Shown here one piece after another: positions 24,401 through 36,400 of a stretch of DNA of 64,000 nt. The notes beneath the pieces are model-generated. The model was not told where the DNA came from. It was given only the letters and a program-made list of their open reading frames with translations, and made no database searches. How positions within the stretch are numbered: position 1 is the first letter of the stretch; each line of letters opens with the position of its first letter. The DNA comes from Ypsolopha sequella (taxonomy: Eukaryota; Arthropoda; Insecta; Lepidoptera; Ypsolophidae): the NCBI GenBank assembly GCA_934047225.1, contig OW204010.1, positions 1 through 64,000 on the forward strand. Reading direction: 5' to 3'. A program made the translations under genes and the position numbers.

Positions 24401-27400
24401 ATTTATGAGCAAAGGTATTGGGGTGACACGGCGACATATGTCCCAATTTTATGTAATCTGACATGAATTCTACGTATTTCGAGCGGAAGGGCGGGTTCGC
24501 TAGCAGCTTTTTCTCTAAATTGAGAAACCTGCGTAGCGCAATAGCGTGAGTGGAACCTAATGTCGGCGCGTTGTGCAGAAAGGGCAGTGTAACCACATAT
24601 TGACCTGATGGTTCACGAGTAGTTGTGGTGCGGAAAATGTCCTCACACTGATCCTCTAATGGGCTGGTATGCTTGTAGGTTTGGGGTTCCTCGGATTCCC
24701 AAAACCTCTCAAGACTTTTGTGAATGTCATGAGTGGAATGCTCTGAGTCCGTGTGAGAGCCGACAATGTGAACTGAGTTGACCTGATTCGTGGGTGAAGT
24801 ATGTAAACTTTCGAAAGGTCCAATCAATGTAAAATCAAATATCGTGCCGAAGGCTATAGGCTTGCCAGGGCCGAGCGAAACCTTGGTTCCGTCTAACACT
24901 TGACCAAGAACGTCAGATCCTAGTATTAGATCAACCGGAGCTGGTGTGTGATATTCTCGATCAGCAAGAGGAATCGGCGGGTGACCTGTTAACTGAGCGA
25001 GATCTGGAACCTTTTCCAACGGTAGGTACCCAGTTACGTTCTTCAATATATGGGCTGTGGCCGTGATCATAGGTGTGTCACGGTGAGTAGGGCGGCATAC
25101 AATTGTGATTGATGCCTTTGAGTCTTGTGTGTGCTGATTTCCAACTCCTGCGATTTTTAGAGATCTATGTTTTAATGGCAAATTTAAAATTGTGGCCATG
25201 CGCTGAGAACAAAGAGTCAGCATACTTCCACAGTCCAACAAGGCTCGTGCTGAATGAAATTGACCATTTACGTCTGCTATTTTAAGTGAGACGGTTGGCA
25301 ACAAAATTGGCGTGTTGGTGACGTTCACTACACGTTGTGCGGAGTTACAGTAATTTTCTGTTGGAGTTGAAGTCATTGAGTGACAATGAGCTGAGTGTGT
25401 ATGTGATGAGTGAATGTGTGATGAGTGTGCTGAGTGTGCTGAGTGCTGATCGTCCTCGCCTTCATAGTGCTCTGTTATTGTAGGTAGTCACTGTTGACTA
25501 CCTACCCGAGACCTACTTGGCGATCGCGATTGAGTGGGCGAGTTGGAATGGGACGTATATGCCTGTGTAGCATGTGCCGAACGGTACTGAGGCTCATGCG
25601 CTGAGCGCTGTCTGGGCTGCTCACGTAGAGACGGAGGCAGCAAATGAGCAGATGAGCGTGTCGGAGACATGGCCCCATGGCGATGCAGTGAAGTATGGTG
25701 GTCAGACCGCCCACACTCCTTGCATGCACGTGTAGACCTGCACTCGTTCTCATAATGAGGACCCAAACAGCGTCGGCACCGGTTGCGTGAGTTCACAAAG
25801 TCCCACCGACCTTGAACTGGCTGGTTATTAAATCCTGGGCATGCGATGAGTTTGTGTCCCCTATTCCTGCAGTATGGGCATGGCATACCACCAGTAGGGG
25901 AAGAAGGTTGAGCCGAATAATCCTGCCGGCGAGTGGGTGATGGGGATAATCGGGCCGAGTAAACTGGCGCTGTCTCAAATGCCATAAATGGTTGACGAAT
26001 AGGACGGGGGGAGCGATTGTCCTGCCGAGGAGCTATGGGGCGGAACTCTTGATGAGCCTGGTAGGGCTGACGTGGAGTACCTCGAGTGGGTTGAAGCAGC
26101 TTATTGAGCTGAGCGAGCCTTTCTGACGGGCCGAGCCGTGATGAAGAAGGAGCCTCCTGTGACGCAAGGAACGATGACTCATTCTCCTTGCAGCGTGCGT
26201 GCTCTTCCAGAAACTCAATGAGGTTCTTGAGCGTGGGCAGAGTTGCACGAGATCCGTACTTCCGCTCGAAAAGAGTGCGGAGCTCGCCTTGCAGTTTTCG
26301 CACCACCATGGACACGAAAACATAGTCGGAGTCTTTCATGGGCAGATCGAGGTTGCGGAGAGCGCTTTGCGCTGAGATAAGCGGAATTAAGAACGATGTG
26401 CGGATATCCGAGCGCATGTGGATGTGCGGAAGGTTCATTATAATGTCCACAAATCGGTCAATGAGTACGCGACGATTGTCGTAACGCTTGGTGAGAATTT
26501 CCATGGCTATGGGATAATTCTCGTTGGTAGGGTAGAGGTGTTTCACCATATCATGTGCCTCACCCTTTAGGGCGCCTAACAAATAATGCAGCTTTACAGC
26601 ATCCGAAACTGTAGCCATCTCACTGACGAGGCTCCTAAAAACGGCAATAAATGAGGGCCATTCTTCAACGTTCGAATGAAACTCCGGTATGGGTATTTTT
26701 GGTAAAACACCAACGGGTGTACCCGAGCTGAGGGGCTGCGTCTTGTCCGGAAGAGCCGATTTTTCATTTAACCTTTCAAATGCCACTAGGATAGCATCAT
26801 AATTGCTAAGTGCCGACTGAAATTTTTTTGTGTAGGTTGCCTCAGTTTCGTCGGACAAATCCTCATCGTCAAGGATCTCATAATATACGTTCTCTAACTT
26901 AGTTTTAACGCTTTGTATGTTTGCGTAACGAGCGGTGAAGTCCGCCACAGAATAAGTTTTTCTGTCGCCTGCCTCTACCGCCGCACCGATCTCCTTTAAC
27001 AGAACTATCGCCTTTACGGCCTCACGAAACATCGCGGCTTGTGATTTCGAAGGCATCTTAATTTTGTTAAAGTAGGTGGTTGATTACTAAGACAAAATAC
27101 GCAACGATTTTGAACTGAACTATAAGAGCGGACGTACAACCAAAATATATAATGAGACAGATGAACAGAGCTGAGACACTTGCGCGGATGAAGTAACAAT
27201 GACTATGTTCAAACGGAATACGGAACTCTTAAATAAACACGAAAGAGAAGAAAAAATATTTTTTTTTTTTAAAAAACAACCTGTATATGAGCTGATACAC
27301 CAACGTGGAACACCCTATATGTGTACCATAAACAATAAGAGCAGAGATGAGATGAAAAAACAAAAATTTTTTTTTTTACTATATTTGTGCTATATATATA

Positions 27401-30400
27401 TCCGGTTAAAAAGCAGACAATAACACGATCAAACTGTCTAATACTATTACTGCGACGTGAGATTACCGCAACACAAAAATATCGAAAAGGGCCGATGAAC
27501 TTGTTAGACAATAACACGAAAAAACTGACGGCAATATATCATAACAGTATATTTACAACAACACATCAGTCGTCGAAAATTCTATTTATAGAATAAAATA
27601 CCTACCTACAAGCCTCGAACGCGTAAACGAACAAAGAATGTATTTACCTCGCAGAAATCGGATCTAAATGAGCGGACAATCCAATGATGCAGATCAAACT
27701 TTGGTAACGTAATAATTCGTAAACGTAAACGTTCGTTACGTAATAACTTACGTATACGTGGGTTTTACGTATGTGCGTAACTTACGTAAATGCACGAAAT
27801 AAAGCAAATACTCGCACCGAAAAAATATCTCGCAAAATCTCGTAAAATTTGGGTTTAATAAAGAAGTATAGTGGACTGTAATAAACAATTGGGCTGAATG
27901 AATATACTTATGTTATCTGAGCTGAATAATAATAACAAACTGAGTTTATTCTGTAAAGGGGCGGGGGGGGCCGAAATATGTAACCGGGTGAAAATGGACT
28001 GTAGTAAATCGACGGGGGCTGGTTCAAACAAAGTTACGGGCCGGCGGGAGGGAGGCGGGGGGTGATATAAACCAAAAATTTTCCGCTCGACGGACCAAAA
28101 TTTTTCTTGTATTGAAAATGGACTGTAGGGGCTGAAAAGGGGGCTGGTTCTAACGGTTCGAATTCGAAAACGGTCTCGAAGGATCAAAAATGTAGCCGCT
28201 GGCTACAGGAATGCAGAGATGATGAAAGAGGATAAACGGATGGGTTGACACGAGAGAATTGTGGGTAAACTGACTGACCTTGCTTTGGAATGTTGTTCTC
28301 GATGGCAAATGCGCTGTGCAGCGTCCCTCCTTGTTGGGATGATGCAGACGGCGTTTGTGTCAGGAATGTGCAGAAAGGGCAGTGTAGTAACGTGAACACT
28401 TCACTGGTATATAACACTGCGAACACAACACTGAGACGTATGCGATATTGTTTGTGGCGTCGCGAATGTGTGTACACGTGTCACTCTCTAGAGAGTTCGG
28501 ACGAAACAGAGAGAGTCCAGCGCCCGCGCGCGCCTCGATCCGCGCGCGGCGGGGGGGGGGGAGTGGTCATCCGCGCATGCGCACGCGAATGACACGTCAT
28601 GTTCTAACGTCATGCTGGTAACGTAGTGTAGCGTGAACACCCCGTATCGACGTATCGTCGTACGTATCGACGTATCGTTGTATCGACGTATCCCCGTATC
28701 GACATATCGACGTATCGGCGTATCGGCGTATCGACGTATCCCCGTATCGACGTATCGGCGTATCGACGTATCGGCGTATTGACGTATCGTTGTATCGACG
28801 TATCCCCGTATCGACGTATCGTCGTATCGACGTATCGGCGTATCGACGTATCGTCGTATCGACGTATCGACGTATTCTCGTATCGGCGTATCGACGTATC
28901 GGCGTATCGACGTATCGTTGTATCGACGTATCCCCGTATCGACGTATCGTCGTATCGACGTATCGTTGTATCGACGTATCCCCGTATCGACATATCGACG
29001 TATCGACGTATCGGCGTATCGACGTATCCCCGTATCGACATATCGATGTATTGACGTATCGACGTATCGACGTATCGGCGTATTGACGTATCGTTGTATC
29101 GACGTATCCCCGTATCGACGTATCGTCGTATCGACGTATCGGCGTATCGACGTATCGTTGTATCGACGTATCGTTGTATCGACGTATCGTCGTATCGACG
29201 TATCGGCGTATCGACGTATCGTTGTATCGTTGTATCGACGTATCCCCGTATCGACGTATCGGCGTATCGACCTATCGTTGTATCGAAGTATCCCCGTATC
29301 GACGTATCGACGTATCGGCGTATTGACGTATCGTTGTATCGACGTATCCCCGTATCGACGTATCGGCGTATCGACGTATCGTTGTATCGACGTATCGTTG
29401 TATCGTCGTATCCTCGTATCGTCGTATCGGCGTATCGGCGTATCGACGTATCCTCGTATCGACGTATCGTCGTATCGACGTATTGCCGTATCGTCGTATC
29501 GTCGTATCCCCGTAACGACGTATCGTCGTATCGACGTATCGGCGTATCGACGTATCGACGTATCGGCGTATCGACGTATCGTTGTATCGACGCATCGTCG
29601 TATCGACGTATCGACGTATCGGCGTATCGACGTATCGTTGTATCGACGTATCGGCGTATCGACGTATCGGCGTATCGACGTATCGTTGTATCGACGTATC
29701 CCCGTATCGACGTAGTCGTATCGACGTATCGTTGTATCGACGTATCCCCGTATCGACGGATCGACGTATCGTTGTATCGACGTATCCCCGTATCGACGTA
29801 TCGACGTATCGACGTATCGGTGTATTGACGTATCGTTGTATCGACGTATCTCCGTATCGACGTATCGTCGTATCGACGTATCGGCGTATCGACGTATCGG
29901 CGTATCGTTGTATTGTATCGACGTATCGTTGTATCGACGTATCGTTGTATCGTCGTATCGACGTATCGACGTATCGTTGTATCATCATCGTTATCATTAT
30001 CTTTGCAAGTATGACTTTCGAAAAATAAATTTTTGAAATATAAAAATTAGATGCAAACACAATTACGCAAAAAAATGCCATTGCGAACAAACCGTTTTGT
30101 CAACTGGGTTGAATTTTATACATCGTAGATGCATTATACTTATTATTGAAAACTAGCACGTGCACGGGTTAATGACCGCGATCCACACCGCTCGTGGGAG
30201 CTAAGAAATAGCGCTCGCGGCCGGTGACGGCCGGTCGCGCAAACAGTTGAGGTGCGGGGATGCGGGGGCAAAATCACTAATTTGTCCAGGTTTATACGCA
30301 GCCTTAATATATTCAGATTCTATGTAGTAAAAACAAAATGTTATCCGAAATACGGGCACTTGTCTACTGACCGACCACACTCGCAGTGAGCACGTCCCCC

Positions 30401-33400
30401 ACATTCAGCGTGCCTCCCGCGTCATTCAGTAGCTCGCAGCACTCTACATACAGCAACACAAGAGTCGCGCAGCTGTCGGCGACCGTGTTGCGCGACTTCT
30501 GCCACCACGTGTTGTACAACACGCCGAGAAAGAACGGCGTGCAGGTCGTCAGGAGGGAGGAGATTGTTGCGCCGAGCGGGGGGAGGATGAATTGGCCGCA
30601 CTGGAATGTGTGAAAAGTTTCTTATAATATTATTAAAACTCGTATGAGCTGACATACTAAATAATTATTGCTCGTTTGACAACGACGGTGAACGCCGCGT
30701 CCTCGTCCTAAGAATGACACAAATTCAAATAGTTGATTTTGCAAAGTAGGTATAAATAATACACTTTTTACAAGTCAAATTTAATCTAATAAAAATATAT
30801 GTAATAAAATAATAAATGTATATGGACTACATTAAAGGTGTATTTAATTTATGTAGCAATATATATACAAATACAAATACAAATAATTTATTTCTGTAAC
30901 TTAATCATAAAATTTATGATAGTATATTATGAACAAGAAAAGATTCAATACATTTAAATATACCTGTCTTAGGAGGCTCCGCTCTTCCATTATTTACATT
31001 GATAGTATATTATGAACAAGAAAAGATTCAATACATTTAAATATACCTGTCTTAGGAGGCTCCGCTCTTCCATTATTTACATTGATAGTATATTATGAAC
31101 AAGAAAAGATTCAATACATTTAAATATACCTGTCTTAGGAGGCTCCGCTCTTCCACTATTTACATTGATAGTATATTATGAACAAGAAAAGATTCAATAC
31201 ATTTAAATATACCTGTCTTAGGAGGCTCCGCTCTTCCACTATTTACATTGATAGTATATTATGAACAAGAAAAGATTCAATACATTTAAATATACCTGTC
31301 TTAGGAGGCTCCGCTCTTCCATTATTTACATTGATAGTATATTATGAACAAGAAAAGATTCAATACATTTAAATATACCTGTCTTAGGAGGCTCCGCTCT
31401 TCCATTATTTACATTGATAGTATATTATGAACAAGAAAAGATTCAATACATTTAAATATACCTGTCTTAGGAGGCTCCGCTCCTCCACTATTTACATTGA
31501 TAGTATATTATGAACAAGAAAAGATTCAATACATTTAAATATACCTGTCTTAGGAGGCTCCGCTCTTCCATTATTTACATTGATAGTATATTATGAACAA
31601 GAAAAGATTCAATACATTTAAATATACCTGTCTTAGGAGGCTCCGCTCTTCCATTATTTACATTGATAGTATATTATGAACAAGAAAAGATTCAATACAT
31701 TTAAATATACCTGTCTTAGGAGGCTCCGCTCTTCCATTATTTACATTGATAGTATATTATGAACAAGAAAAGATTCAATACATTTAAATATACCTGTCTT
31801 AGGAGGCTCCGCTCTTCCACTATTTACATTGATAGTATATTATGAACAAGAAAAGATTCAATACATTTAAATTTTGACAAATTTAAGAATAAGAATGTGG
31901 AGGTATGTACGTACTAGTGTGTGAATTATGGTCTGTGTGAGGGTATGTGGGTGAGTGTAAAGTTTGAGAAAAAAAAAAAACCCTGTAAAACTCTAGTCCT
32001 TCGACCAAGGTCTTGGCATCAGATTTAGTTTATCTACTAGGAGGTGAGGGTTAATGTATGTGTATGTTTGTGTGCGGGCTTGTATAGTGAGGGTGTGTAA
32101 GCGGTGCAAGTGCTATTTACTGCAAGAATGTTTAGAATGGATTGTGTTTCTTTATTACCTATGTATTTATATGTAGTATATATGTAGTAATATGTAAAAA
32201 AATGTAAACCAATATATTTTAGGTATTTCGTAGATGTAATAAATATATGTATTAATAAATTTAGCCAGGAATTTGCAACAAGGTTTCAACTTGCTCATAA
32301 CTGTTTGTTTTTAACCATTTTGTTACAGACTTTATACATTCATAGCTATTCATAGGGTAGATATTTATGTGTTTATTGACTAAGTTATATAAATGCGCAG
32401 ATTGTTTGAGATATTGTAGCCAATTCTGAAGGCTTTAATTTTAGTTTTAGTGCTGTCAAAACTAAAATTTTTCCAAAGTAATTTAGCTTCTGTTCCTAAC
32501 ATTTAAAGACTATTTGTAATCAAGAAAACTAAGTTTTGACAGCACTAAAACTAAAATTAAAGCCTTCAAAATCGGCTTTATTGTCTACTAGCATAAACAG
32601 ATTTAGCAAAAAGTACCGGTGCCACATTATCTTTCCTCCTTATTATGTTAAGGATACAGGGATCATATGGTAAAGATTTGTGCAGTTTTAAAACAGCGTG
32701 CAAAACATAAAGTTTTCTAATTGTTAGTAAATCACACAAATTGTATAGGTCTTCAGTAGGAAATCTGAACGGTTTAAAATACATAACTTTCAGTAGTGAC
32801 CGTTGTGCCCTCTCCAATTCAAGGAATTACGGTTAAAATGATAGGTAAAATATTTATTATACAAGGTGAAATCCAATCAACCGCCCGAACCCATACCAGA
32901 GACTCGGCCAGGGACCAGGAACAAGGTTCAATGATCACCAACCGAGCCCCCAGCACGAATCCAGGCGGCCGACCAAATCACATCCTTTATACTACATACT
33001 AATAGGTTACATAATATAAATACATGCCTACCTCCGCCCATTCGATTAGTCTTGCTAAGAAGGGCAAGAAACTTAGCAAGATCATGTTTTTTTTAAACAT
33101 AAAACTTATACTATACAAATGACTTAAATCTACTTTAACACGGTAATCGAATTACTAATTAATTTGGGTACATCTACACGGTAATCGAATTACTAATTAA
33201 TTTGGGTACATCTACACGGTAATAGAATTACTAATTAATTTGGGTACATCTACACGGTAATAGAATTACTAATTAATTTGGGTACATCTACACGGTAATA
33301 GAATTACTAATTAATTTGGGTACATCTACACGGTAATAGAATTACTAATTAATTTGGGTACATCTACACGGTAATAGAATTACTAATTAATTTGGGTACA

Positions 33401-36400
33401 TCTACACGGTAATAGAATTACTAATTAATTTGGGTACATCTACACGGTAATAGAATTACTAATTAATTTGGGTACATCTACACGGTAATAGAATTACTAA
33501 TTAATTTGGGTACATCTACACGGTAATAGAATTACTAATTAATTTGGGTACATCTACACGGTAATAGAATTACTAATTAATTTGGGTACATCTACACGGT
33601 AATAGAATTACTAATTAATTTGGGTACATCTACACGGTAATAGAATTACTAATTAATTTGGGTACATCTACACGGTAATAGAATTACTAATTAATTTGGG
33701 TACATCTACACGGTAATAGAATTACTAATTAATTTGGGTACATCTACACGGTAATAGAATTACTAATTAATTTGGGTACATCTACACGGTAATAGAATTA
33801 CTAATTAATTTGGGTACATCTACACGGTAATAGTCAAATAACAGGATTCGTCAAGGGTCTGTAGTGTAGAAGTCTGGAGTGGTGATTGAAACACAGACGT
33901 TAAGTTGACATGTTTAATGGTCAACTGCCAAAATAGAGTGAACCCGAAAACTGTACAATATTCATTAATATAACTACTTATTGCTAAATAAGCAGCATGC
34001 GTCACAATGTTGCAGTCAGTAGCGGCATGTCGCAGTAATGCTATAAAACAATGTGTATACGTAGTTACTATACTTCATCTCCCCTTTTAAGCCCCTTCAT
34101 TCCCGGGGTACTGCAAAAAAAATGTGAGGCATACTACTTGGTTCACATTTTTATCTAAATATAATTTTCTTATAAAATAATTGCTAAAACTTAAATATTT
34201 CATTTAACAAATAATTTGGTATTATTTTTATGGGTTACATATTCTTTACCATTCCTTAAAATTTTAACATTCGGTTCCAGATCTTGTATAACTTTAAATG
34301 GACCTAAATAAATCTTATCTAACTTATCACCAACTTGGTTTCTAATTACAACTAAATCTCCACTCTTATACTTTACAGGATTGGCATTTTTATCAAAGTG
34401 TAATTTCCTTAGTTCCTTGCTCATTAATAAATTATTTCTAGCTTCAAGTTGTGCTCTTTGAAGCCTGTATTTGAGTTCCAAAGGATAAGAGTCGGGATTA
34501 TACAATGGTTCTACGACTGGGTTCTGTAAATTGCTTGGTAAGTTACAGACTTTTCCAAACACTAACTCAAATGGAGTGTATTTTGTCTCAGTATGAACCG
34601 CGGTGTTATAGGAAAAACACCAAAATGGAAGCCAACTGCTCCAGTCAGTATTGTTGCTATCGCACTGTATCCTAAGATAAGCTCCTAGATGCTTGTGAGT
34701 GTTCTCTAAGGCTCCTAGGGTTTCATGGTGGTACGCGGTTGAGTGTAATTTAGTAATATTTAGTAAGCTACAAATTTCTGAAAAAACTGACGACATAAAC
34801 TCTGTCCCCATGTCAGTTACTATTTCTTTCGGGATACCGTATCTTAAAATAAAATTATTTACAAATAACCTAGCTACCGAAACCGTATCTTTCTTTTCTA
34901 GTGGATATGCTTCGACATACTTCGCCAAATCACACTGTAAAGTTAAAATATATTTATGATTTAAATTATCTATACTTAAAGGACCCATTAAATCTAAACT
35001 AACTCTTTCGAAAGCTGTGGATGCCGTAGATGTAATCACCATCGGCTCCTTTGTATGCCTATTGGAATGCTTTTGAATCTGGCAATTGTTGCACTTTTTA
35101 ACAAATTCGCTTATATCGTTAGTCATTCCTGGCCAAAAGTAATATTTTTTTATATTATTCAACATCCTATTTACCCCCGCGTGGCCACTTGTGGGTAACA
35201 GATGGAAGTCATTCATGATCACAATTTTGGTGTCTCTATCAGTTACTCTCATGACGTCTTTGAGAATTAGTAACTTAAGGATACCATTGAATTCAAATTT
35301 ATTCATTTCCTTTATGAGAATATTTATTAATTCTTCATATCGTTTGCATTTAATAATTACGAGCTCATCTAATTTTAATTTGTTGCAAAAATCATGTAAT
35401 TCTCTCGCTAGCACACTTACGGTAGAAAACGATCGAGACATTACGAATATGGCTGATTTTTCAGGCACAAAAATGCAATTACCTTTATCACTAGTGATTT
35501 GCTTCAGTTTCTGTATTTGTCTTTGAGTACTCATATTACCTATAATTAATTCTATGCTCTCTGCTGGACGCTTGAGGATTTCCACTACTTTTGGTTGATC
35601 AGACCTTGGAGTAGCGGGAATCTCAGGAGTCATGGCAGTGCTGTCACTACGCAACTTACGAGCTTTTGCTCTGGTGATGACTGATACTACATGTTCGTGC
35701 ATGTTCTTTAAATCGGTGGAAGTTAAAGTAATACGGCTCAATGCATCTGCAGCTGCGTTTTGCCGTCCCGGAACATAACTTATTTCAAAATCATACTCCT
35801 CTAGATAGAGTCTGAATTTAGTAAGTCGACTTGAAGGATCAGTCATGTTAAATAAGTAAATCAACGGCTTATGATCCGTTTTAATATTGAATTTTTTGCC
35901 ATATAAATAAGGCCTAAAATGTCTTACAGACCAAACAATAGCAAGTAATTCAAGCTCAATTACTGGATAACGTGTTTCGGCGGGCTTAAGACTACGGCTC
36001 GCGTACGCTACTACCTTGCCATTGCTATTTGAAAGTACTGCGCCTAACCCAAGTTTTGAGGCGTCCGTCTGTAGAGTAAACGTATTTCTATCAGAAAAAT
36101 CTGGATAATCTAGTACTTTCGGGCTAATGAGTGTCTGTTTAAGCTTTTGGAAAGCGCTCTCACATTGATCCGTCCATGCAAACGCTACATCTTTCTTACA
36201 TAATGCATTCAGACAATGGGCTATCTCTGCGAACTTTGGTATAAAACGCCTATAATAATTTGCAAATGCTACAAATCTTTTGACATCGTCAGTGTTCTGT
36301 GGAGTAGGGTAGTTTTGTAAGGATTCTACTTTAGTTGGGTCGGGGAAAATCCCTTCTGAAGTTATCTTATGACCTAAATAAACGATTTCCTTACGCAAAA

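Larger units (their letters stand above)
21016..28639 (-). mobile_element. Complete BEL/Pao LTR retrotransposon, 7624 bp
   Basis: Two LTRs of 449 bp (21016-21464 and 28191-28639) appear identical, even in the run of eleven Gs. The 5-bp duplication CCCCG (21011-21015 and 28640-28644) marks a clean insertion into the octamer array. Internal minus-strand genes are gag (DUF1759 type) and pol with protease, reverse transcriptase, RNase H and integrase. It lies in the intron between transporter exons D and E, in the same orientation as that gene. Identical LTRs indicate recent insertion. Confidence 0.95.
30869..32828 (-). mobile_element. 5'-truncated LINE inserted in retroposon X
   Basis: The 3' tail is a run of ATTTGT at 30869-30890. 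Upstream are a UTR with GACCAAGGTCTTGGCATCAG and the end of a reverse transcriptase gene. Two later events lie inside it: an 83-bp array (30918-31870) and a MITE (32418-32579). Confidence 0.75.
30716..33110 (-). mobile_element. Retroposon family X, copy 2, split by a LINE
   Basis: The 3' part lies at 30716-30868 and the 5' part at about 32829-33110, both on the minus strand and colinear with 44700-45134. The break is in the segment GCAATATAT..TTAAAATGATAGGT. The piece between is a LINE. Confidence 0.75.

Noticed and set aside
20565..29975. CRISPR-like or telomeric interpretation of the octamer array
   Set aside because: Units are 8 bp with no spacer of CRISPR length, and insect telomeres are TTAGG-type.
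30386..30613. Plus-strand 75-codon frame
   Set aside because: Shadow of exon D on the opposite strand, whose splice sites and phases fit the transporter.
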